Assembly (NCBI GenBank): GCA_038321615.1
Contig: JBBQFC010000062.1
Span: 1 to 19,111 of the forward strand
Reading direction: 5' to 3'
Length of the DNA stretch: 19,111 nt
From: JBBQFC01 sp038321615
Lineage (GTDB): Bacteria; Bacteroidota; Bacteroidia; Flavobacteriales_D; Cryomorphaceae
A model generated the notes under the pieces. It made no database searches. It had not been told where the DNA came from and worked only from the letters and a program-made list of their open reading frames with translations. A program made the translations under genes and the position numbers. Below are positions 14,126 to 19,111 of the stretch, piece after piece (the stretch's first letter is position 1; every line of letters starts with the position of its first letter).

Positions 14126-15948
14126 TGCCTGACATTATTCGACTTCTTCCCGACGCGGTAGCCAATCAAATCGCCGCCGGCGAAGTGGTGCAAAGGCCAG
14201 CTTCGGCGGTGAAAGAACTTTTAGAAAATGCCGTCGATGCGGGAGCTACCGACATCAAGCTACTAATAAAGGATGCCGGCAAAACCTTAATCCAAGTTAT
14301 CGACAACGGATGCGGAATGACGGAGACCGACGCTCGGCTGAGTTTTGAGCGGCATGCCACTTCCAAAATCCGAAAAGCGGAAGAACTTTTCGCCATCAAA
14401 ACCAAGGGTTTTCGGGGAGAAGCACTCGCTTCGATTGCCGCTATTTCCCAAGTGGAAATGAAGAGCCGAATGCGTGAAAACGAATTGGGAACGCGCTTGC
14501 TGGTATCGGGCAATAAGGTTGAATGCCAGGAGCCGACCGCCACCGCCTGCGGTACCTCCATCGCCGTGCGCAACCTCTTTTTCAATACCCCCGCCCGACG
14601 AAATTTTCTCAAAAGCGATCCTATTGAGATGAAGCACATCATCGAAGAGTTTGAACGGGTGGCGTTGGTGCATGCCGATATTGGTTTTACCGTAAGCCAC
14701 AATGGTACCGAGCTTTTCAATCTCCGAGCTTCACAGCTGCGGCAGCGCATCGTAAATCTGATGGGCGGAAAATTTAACGAGCGGCTTGTTCCCGTAAAGG
14801 AAGAAACCGCCATTGTCCGCGTCACGGGGTTTATCGGCAAGCCCGAATACGCTAAAAAGACCCGCGGAGAGCAATACCTTTTTGTGAACGATCGGTTTAT
14901 TCGCAATAATTTCGTCCATCACGCTATTGCTTCGGCTTACCGAGATTTAGTAGGCAACCAGGCATATCCCGCATATTTTATCTACCTCGATTTGGACCCC
15001 GCCAGGATCGATGTGAACATTCACCCCACCAAAACGGAAGTGAAATTTCTCGAAGAGCGATCGATTTATTCGATTTTACATGCCGCTGTGCGCAACAGCC
15101 TTGGGAAGTACAACATTTCGCCCAGCCTGGATTTCGATCAAGAACAGATTTTCAATATTCCACCCGTTGATCAAAAGGCTGAGATAAGCGCCCCGAGCAC
15201 CAAGGATTATGATTTCAATCCATTCGCTTCAGCTTCTGCCGGAAAGCCAAGCGGCATGCGGAGTGCAGGTAATGCGAGTTTCCCGAAAGACTGGACCGAA
15301 CTCTACCAAATCACCGAAGAGCGCGAAGTGCAGCAACGCAATTTTGATCAGGAAGAATCAACTCCATTTGAAACGGGCGCAGCCCGACCGGTGATCCAAG
15401 TACAAAATCGCTACCTGATAACGACCATAAAATCCGGTTTTGTAGTAATCGATCAGCATCGGGCGCACGAGCGAATTCTTTACGAACGAAATTTAGACAC
15501 TTTGCACCATCAACAGAAGTCGAGCCAACAACAATTATTTGCTCAAACCGTTGAACTTTCGGCAACTGATTGCGCCCTACTTATGGATTTAAAAGATGAT
15601 CTTACTAAAATAGGTTTTACCATCGACACTTTTGGGGGCAATACCATTGTGGTGAACGGGGTGCCTAGCGAAGCGCTTCAGCTCGATATTAAATCGGTAA
15701 TCGAGCAAATTCTTGAACAGTATAAAAATGCCGTCGGCGATTTTCAAATAGATCACACCGAGCGTTTGGCGCGAAGCACCGCCCACAGCTTAGCCATTAA
15801 GCCCGGTAAGCGATTGTCGCAAACGGAGATGATCGATTTAATCGACACCCTTTTTGGTTGCCGGCAGGCTCAAAGCAGCCCCAACGGAAAACCTGTATTT
15901 CTGAATTTCTCAACCGACGACCTCCTACAAAAATTTAAATCTGCATGA
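14125..15948 (+). CDS. mutL: DNA mismatch repair protein MutL
   Basis: 607 residues from the ATG at 14125, where the protein begins with the conserved MPDIIRLLPDAVANQIAAGE. The frame is open 41 codons upstream, but that overlaps the previous gene. The GHKL ATPase is complete: KELLENAVDAG (30-40, catalytic E31 and Mg-binding N35), DNGCGM (60-65), RHATSKI (76-82) and GFRGEA (95-100). A variable linker spans about 335-420. The C-terminal domain holds DQHRAHERILYE (443-454), close to the endonuclease motif DQHA(X)2E(X)4E with Arg in place of Ala. The usual CPHGRP motif is replaced by SPNGKP (585-590). MutL couples mismatch recognition by MutS to strand incision in the cytoplasm. Its stop overlaps the rhomboid start by four bases (ATGA). 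Confidence 0.98.
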   Translation: MPDIIRLLPDAVANQIAAGEVVQRPASAVKELLENAVDAGATDIKLLIKDAGKTLIQVIDNGCGMTETDARLSFERHATSKIRKAEELFAIKTKGFRGEALASIAAISQVEMKSRMRENELGTRLLVSGNKVECQEPTATACGTSIAVRNLFFNTPARRNFLKSDPIEMKHIIEEFERVALVHADIGFTVSHNGTELFNLRASQLRQRIVNLMGGKFNERLVPVKEETAIVRVTGFIGKPEYAKKTRGEQYLFVNDRFIRNNFVHHAIASAYRDLVGNQAYPAYFIYLDLDPARIDVNIHPTKTEVKFLEERSIYSILHAAVRNSLGKYNISPSLDFDQEQIFNIPPVDQKAEISAPSTKDYDFNPFASASAGKPSGMRSAGNASFPKDWTELYQITEEREVQQRNFDQEESTPFETGAARPVIQVQNRYLITTIKSGFVVIDQHRAHERILYERNLDTLHHQQKSSQQQLFAQTVELSATDCALLMDLKDDLTKIGFTIDTFGGNTIVVNGVPSEALQLDIKSVIEQILEQYKNAVGDFQIDHTERLARSTAHSLAIKPGKRLSQTEMIDLIDTLFGCRQAQSSPNGKPVFLNFSTDDLLQKFKSA

Positions 15949-16685
15949 ACGGATCACCCAGCAGCGCTTTTGGCAACATTCCCACTGTGGTCAAGAATCT
16001 TTTGATCATCAATGGTTTATTCTTCTTAGCTACCCTCGCGTTACCCCAGCTCACCGAGATTTTCGGAGCCTACTACTACGACTCCCCTAAATTTCGCCTT
16101 TGGCAGATTGTCACACATATGTTTATGCATGGCAATTTCATGCATATCTTCTTTAATATGTTCGCCTTGTGGATGTTTGGAACAGCCATAGAGCGGGTAT
16201 GGGGTCCAAAACGTTTTCTTAATTATTACCTCATTACCGGTTTTGGAGCTTTCTTGCTTCACTATGCCATTGTAGCCTACCAGGCGCACGAGCTCATCGC
16301 CCAGCTTGGCCCCGATGCGGTGGAGCGTGTTAAAACCGAAGGCTTGAAGATGTGGGGCGAAGGGTACAACTATGGTGCATCTTCCCTGGCCGATTTGAAT
16401 GCCATCTATTACATTCCTGTAGTCGGCGCATCGGGTGCTGTGTTCGGTCTACTTCTCGCTTTCGGGATGATGTTTCCGAATACCCAGCTTATGATGCTCT
16501 TCTTCCCTGTGCCGATCAAAGCCAAGTATTTTGTAATGATTTACGGAGCGATCGAGCTTTTTTCGGGTATTTCCAACCAGCCGGGCGATAATGTGGCTCA
16601 CTTTGCCCACCTTGGTGGTATGCTTTTCGGATTTATCCTGATCAAGTATTGGCAGAAAAACGATATGAACTACCGACAATATTAA
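15945..16685 (+). CDS. Rhomboid family intramembrane serine protease (first of pair)
   Basis: 246 residues, about six membrane spans. The catalytic pair is visible: S163 in GASGAVFG and H222 in AHLGGMLFG. The second span has the expected H67-xxx-N71 (HIFFN) that forms the oxyanion side. Rhomboids cut transmembrane segments of substrate proteins inside the inner membrane; the substrate here is unknown. A loop of about 45 residues (112-157) between two spans is longer than in GlpG-type enzymes. The ATG overlaps the end of mutL by four bases, and five bases separate it from the second rhomboid, so it belongs to the mutL transcript. Confidence 0.94.
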   Translation: MNGSPSSAFGNIPTVVKNLLIINGLFFLATLALPQLTEIFGAYYYDSPKFRLWQIVTHMFMHGNFMHIFFNMFALWMFGTAIERVWGPKRFLNYYLITGFGAFLLHYAIVAYQAHELIAQLGPDAVERVKTEGLKMWGEGYNYGASSLADLNAIYYIPVVGASGAVFGLLLAFGMMFPNTQLMMLFFPVPIKAKYFVMIYGAIELFSGISNQPGDNVAHFAHLGGMLFGFILIKYWQKNDMNYRQY

Positions 16686-16690
16686 ACCCT

Positions 16691-17563
16691 ATGGCATCGC
16701 CGATTGACGATCTGAAATTAGCCTTCCGCAACGGTACGGCACTTATCCAAATCATATTTTTAAACGTGGGGGTTTTTTTGGCGCTCACGCTTGTTCGCAT
16801 TTTTGGGTTCTTCTTCCAATCGAAGCCGATACCCCAGGTGATGCCATGGATATCTGGCCATTCCAATTGGGAAGTAATGCTCTACAAACCTTGGACCGCA
16901 CTCACCTATATGTTCGTGCACGAAGGCTTATGGCATATACTCTTCAACATGATTTTGCTCTACTTCGCGGGGCGAATGTTCGTCGATCTACTCAATTCAA
17001 AGCGATTTATAGCCGTCTATATCCTTGGCGGATTGGCCGGTTTCTTACTCTATTTTATTGGTTACAATACCTTGCCCGTATTTCGTGGCCCCGACTCGTT
17101 GATCTTAGGAGCGTCCGCCAGTGTGATGGCGGTGCTGGTAGCCGTAGCTACTTACATGCCCAATATGGAAGTTCGGCTTATCCTTATCGGAAATGTAAAG
17201 CTCAAATACGTGGCTATTGCATTTGTAGCACTCGACATTCTTTTTCTAGATGGGGGCAATACCGGTGGGCGCCTTGCCCACATCGGAGGAGCGGCATTCG
17301 GCTATTTTTACGCTTTACAGTTGCAAAAAGGGAATGATTTAGGAAAAGTAGTTTACGTAGTGGGCGATTTTTTCCGAAATTTGATCGTACCAAAACCGAA
17401 GTTGAAAGTAGCTTCCCGCAACAAGGCAGCTCAGAGCGCGAAACCCCGCCTACCCGATCAACAGAATAAGATCGACCGAATACTCGACAAAATTTCGAGA
17501 AGTGGGTACGATAGCCTGAGCAAGGATGAGAAGGAGATACTCTTCAATGCGAGCAAGAAATAA
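16691..17563 (+). CDS. Rhomboid family intramembrane serine protease (second of pair), with C-terminal DUF6576-like tail
   Basis: 290 residues from the ATG at 16691. An in-frame ATG at 16649 would overlap the first rhomboid and adds nothing conserved. The catalytic residues are S142 in GASAS and H197 in AHIGG, with H82-xxx-N86 (HILFN) in the second span. After the last span comes a basic linker and then a soluble tail (about 258-290: IDRILDKISRSGYDSLSKDE) that matches a short C-terminal motif I know from Bacteroidota rhomboids (DUF6576). It differs from the first rhomboid, so the two are not a recent duplication. Five bases follow the first rhomboid, and the next gene starts directly at its stop codon. 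Confidence 0.93.
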   Translation: MASPIDDLKLAFRNGTALIQIIFLNVGVFLALTLVRIFGFFFQSKPIPQVMPWISGHSNWEVMLYKPWTALTYMFVHEGLWHILFNMILLYFAGRMFVDLLNSKRFIAVYILGGLAGFLLYFIGYNTLPVFRGPDSLILGASASVMAVLVAVATYMPNMEVRLILIGNVKLKYVAIAFVALDILFLDGGNTGGRLAHIGGAAFGYFYALQLQKGNDLGKVVYVVGDFFRNLIVPKPKLKVASRNKAAQSAKPRLPDQQNKIDRILDKISRSGYDSLSKDEKEILFNASKK

Positions 17564-18664
17564 GTGTTAAAGAGGCTGCGATTAATCAGTAAGCGCATGG
17601 TTATCAGTTTTAACCTGATAGCCGTCCTTACGCTTTGCCTGGCTTATGTTTCGACCTACATAAGCCCAGCCGAAACACCCTACATTGCTCTTTTCGGTAT
17701 CGGCTACGGTCTAAGCCTCGTGGCCAATTTACTCTTCATTCTATTTTGGGTATTGGTAAAGAAACGCTTTGCCCTGTTATCCACGGTTGCCATATTAGCT
17801 GGTTTTACTCACTTGGCGGCATATTACCAATTGCTCCCTGCTTTTGCCGAAGCAAAAGGTGGCAAATCGATTCATCTGGTATCGCAAAACGTTCGTCTTT
17901 TCGGTTGGTATAATTGGCGTACGAATCAAAAAGACCGCGATTTGATGATTGAAAACTTGCAAGGAGAAGCGGCGGACGTGTATTGTTTTCAAGAGTTTTT
18001 CTCCCACCGCAAGCCCGGTGTTTTTGACACCAAATCGATACTGCGGCGAAAGCTGAGTGCGCCCTATGTGCACGAAGTTTATCCAGTTACGGTGCAGGGT
18101 GAACAGCAATACGGCACAGCTATATTTAGCAAATACCCCATAGTGAATCGAGGGCAAATAAACTTCGACAAAGAGCGCAGCAACCTTTGTCTGTTCGCTG
18201 ATATTGTTAAGGAAGGCGACACCTTGCGCGTTTACAGTGCGCACTTAGCATCCATTCGCTTTAGCGATGCCGACTATCGCTTTATAGAAGAATTGGGTGA
18301 AGATCAAACCAAGGTGGTAGAAGGGCGGCGCATTTTGCAACGGCTCAATTACGCCTATAAACGGAGAGCATTGCAGGTAGAGAAGATCGTGGCTCACACC
18401 AAAAATTCGCCACACAAAGTAATCGTTTGTGGCGACTTCAATGATACACCCGTTTCTTACACCTACGCACATCTCACCCAGGATTTGCGTGATTCTTTTC
18501 GGGAAAGCGGCTGGGGTATTGGCAATACCTACCGCGGAAAATTCCCTTCTTTTCGAATCGATTACATATTGCACAGCCCGAATATGACATGTGCTGATTA
18601 CAAAACTCTACCCGAGCAAGTGTCCGACCATCATGCTATTAGCTCGCGCATGGTTTGGGATTAG
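17564..18664 (+). CDS. Membrane-anchored endonuclease/exonuclease/phosphatase (EEP) family protein
   Basis: 366 residues. The first about 90 residues hold three membrane spans, followed by an EEP-fold hydrolase domain (about 102-365). The family's metal- and phosphate-binding residues are in order: N109 (SQNVRLF), E144 (CFQEF), H227 (YSAHL), D291 and N293 (GDFND), D333 (RIDYIL), and D355-H356 (SDHHA). The family includes DNases, inositol-phosphate and lipid phosphatases, so the substrate is uncertain; the membrane anchor favours a lipid or envelope substrate. The start is GTG at 17564, immediately after the rhomboid stop. The ATG at 17597 is possible, but the longer N-terminus matches related proteins as I recall them. 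Last gene of the mutL cluster; no hairpin terminator follows before the repeat array. Confidence 0.9.
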   Translation: MLKRLRLISKRMVISFNLIAVLTLCLAYVSTYISPAETPYIALFGIGYGLSLVANLLFILFWVLVKKRFALLSTVAILAGFTHLAAYYQLLPAFAEAKGGKSIHLVSQNVRLFGWYNWRTNQKDRDLMIENLQGEAADVYCFQEFFSHRKPGVFDTKSILRRKLSAPYVHEVYPVTVQGEQQYGTAIFSKYPIVNRGQINFDKERSNLCLFADIVKEGDTLRVYSAHLASIRFSDADYRFIEELGEDQTKVVEGRRILQRLNYAYKRRALQVEKIVAHTKNSPHKVIVCGDFNDTPVSYTYAHLTQDLRDSFRESGWGIGNTYRGKFPSFRIDYILHSPNMTCADYKTLPEQVSDHHAISSRMVWD

Positions 18665-18687
18665 CTCAGAGAGCGAGCTTAGATCCT

Positions 18688-18798
18688 GGAGTGGTCCAAG
18701 TGCTTTTTCTCTGTGTGCTCTGTGTAAAGAAAGGAGTCACAGAGTTCACGAAGGTTTCACAGAGTTATGCAGAGAGATTGCGCTCACCGACTCAAAAC
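18688..18798. repeat. Repeat unit 1 (left part degenerate)
   Basis: The inner arms are well kept: CTCTGTG at 18709-18715 and 18718-18724 face CACAGAG at 18738-18744 and 18758-18764. The first about 20 bases have drifted compared with units 2 and 3, so the outer stem is lost. Confidence 0.75.
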
Positions 18799-18910
18799 TC
18801 TGTGGTTCTCTGTGCCTTTCTCTTTGCGCTCTGTGCAAATAAAGGAGTCACAGATTTCACGAAGGTTTCACGGAGTTGCCCAGAGAGACCATTCCCGCCG
18901 TCCCGATTTA
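18799..18910. repeat. Repeat unit 2 (closest to consensus)
   Basis: Four left-arm words (CTCTGTG, CTCTGTG, CTCTTTG, CTCTGTG) and three right-arm words (CACAGAT, CACGGAG, CAGAGAG). The outer stem TTCTCTGTGC (18806-18815) against GCCCAGAGAG (18878-18887) pairs at 8 of 10 positions. Confidence 0.75.
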
Positions 18911-19019
18911 CTCTGTGGTTCTCCATGCCTATTTCTACGTGTTCTCTGTTTAAAAAGCTGTCGCAGAGTACGCTAAGGTTTCACAGAGTTGCATGGAGAA
19001 ATTATTTTCAGGGAGATTA
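18911..19019. repeat. Repeat unit 3 (perfect, covarying outer stem)
   Basis: TTCTCCATGC (18919-18928) and GCATGGAGAA (18991-19000) form a perfect 10-bp inverted repeat. Inner words are more worn than in unit 2. Relative to unit 2 the left arm changed at two positions, and the right arm carries the bases needed to keep both pairs. Confidence 0.75.
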
Positions 19020-19033
19020 CCGAGAGAATTATC

Positions 19034-19111
19034 CTAATTGCCCTTCTTAAAATCGTCGAACTTAACATTTAGCGTAAAGCTATTGCTCGCCCCCGCTTGC
19101 GAATAGATCGC
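19034..19111 (-). CDS. C-terminal fragment of an unidentified gene, cut by the window edge
   Basis: A 25-codon open frame enters from the right edge and ends at TAG (19034-19036). The peptide ends ASNSFTLNVKFDDFKKGN, which reads like real protein and not like repeat DNA. Alternating polar and hydrophobic residues suggest a final beta-strand. I do not recognise the family. It is convergent with the EEP gene, with the repeat array lying between the two 3' ends. Confidence 0.5.
   Translation of the reverse strand, partial: AIYSQAGASNSFTLNVKFDDFKKGN

Larger units (their letters stand above)
18688..19019. repeat. Tandem array of three CTCTGTG/CACAGAG elements
   Basis: Three imperfect copies of a 111-113 bp unit. 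Shared anchors keep the spacing: AAGGTTTCAC at 18751, 18862 and 18975; GTCRC at 18736, 18847 and 18960; GTGGTY at 18691 and 18802. Each unit has CTCTGTG-like words in its left half and CACAGAG-like words in its right half, so each can fold into a cruciform or RNA hairpin. Open frames across the region are rich in Ser, Cys and Arg and look like artefacts. It resembles interspersed intergenic repeats I recall in Bacteroidota genomes; I could not check. It fills most of the 369-base gap between the EEP gene and the partial gene at the right end. A terminator role for the EEP transcript is possible. Confidence 0.85.

Noticed and set aside
14166..14906. Long antisense open frame (246 codons) opposite mutL
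   Set aside because: It lies fully within the strongly conserved MutL ATPase domain; its product is Ser/Arg-rich with no domain, typical of an antisense shadow.
18688..19019. CRISPR-like array
   Set aside because: The period is 111-113 bp, with the whole unit conserved, not short repeats split by unique spacers. No cas genes are present.
18591..19050. Three overlapping plus-strand open frames through the right-end repeats
   Set aside because: They arise from repeat DNA, carry repeated Ser/Cys/Arg-rich words that follow the 111-bp period, and one overlaps the EEP gene end. No protein-like features.

Overview
The window looks like chromosomal DNA from a Bacteroidota bacterium, probably a Flavobacteriia-like lineage. 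Four things point there: two secreted proteins with type IX secretion (T9SS) C-terminal sorting domains; promoters of the Bacteroidota form (TTG, about 20 nt, TAnnTTTG); a Bacteroidota-style MutL; and the run of a small membrane protein, mutL, two rhomboids and an EEP phosphatase, which I recall from this phylum. No phage, transposase, CRISPR array, rRNA or tRNA was found.

Layout. (1) 1-3651: a consensus promoter, a large T9SS-exported PNGase F-like protein carrying a LamG domain, and a strong terminator. (2) 3755-5296, minus strand: a short probable operon of a T9SS-exported protein with a glutamine-amidotransferase-like N-terminus, followed by a YkgJ-type cysteine-cluster protein. (3) 5406-6167, plus strand: a DUF3820 protein, then a cold-shock-domain protein with its own terminator. 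(4) 6286-10674, plus strand: an M16 zinc peptidase lipoprotein and a MATE efflux transporter, each with a good promoter match. (5) 10676-13651, minus strand: a fusion of a NagZ-type family 3 glycoside hydrolase with a beta-lactamase-like serine hydrolase, meeting the MATE gene end to end with one base between. (6) 13802-18664, plus strand: five genes with overlapping or nearly touching ends (small membrane protein, mutL, rhomboid, rhomboid, EEP hydrolase), almost certainly one transcript. (7) 18665-19033: non-coding DNA holding about three imperfect tandem copies of a 111-113 bp element rich in CTCTGTG/CACAGAG. (8) 19034-19111: the C-terminal end of an unidentified minus-strand gene.

Most of the window is ordinary housekeeping and envelope biology. 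Two points stand out. First, in the PNGase F-like protein the residues matching the known catalytic and substrate-binding positions of PNGase F all appear to be kept, but about 500 residues, including LamG, are inserted between two neighbouring strands of the first catalytic domain. Second, in the third repeat unit at the right end both arms of a stem have changed in step, which suggests that the folded form of the element is, or was, under selection. I see no convincing new multi-gene defence or metabolic system.
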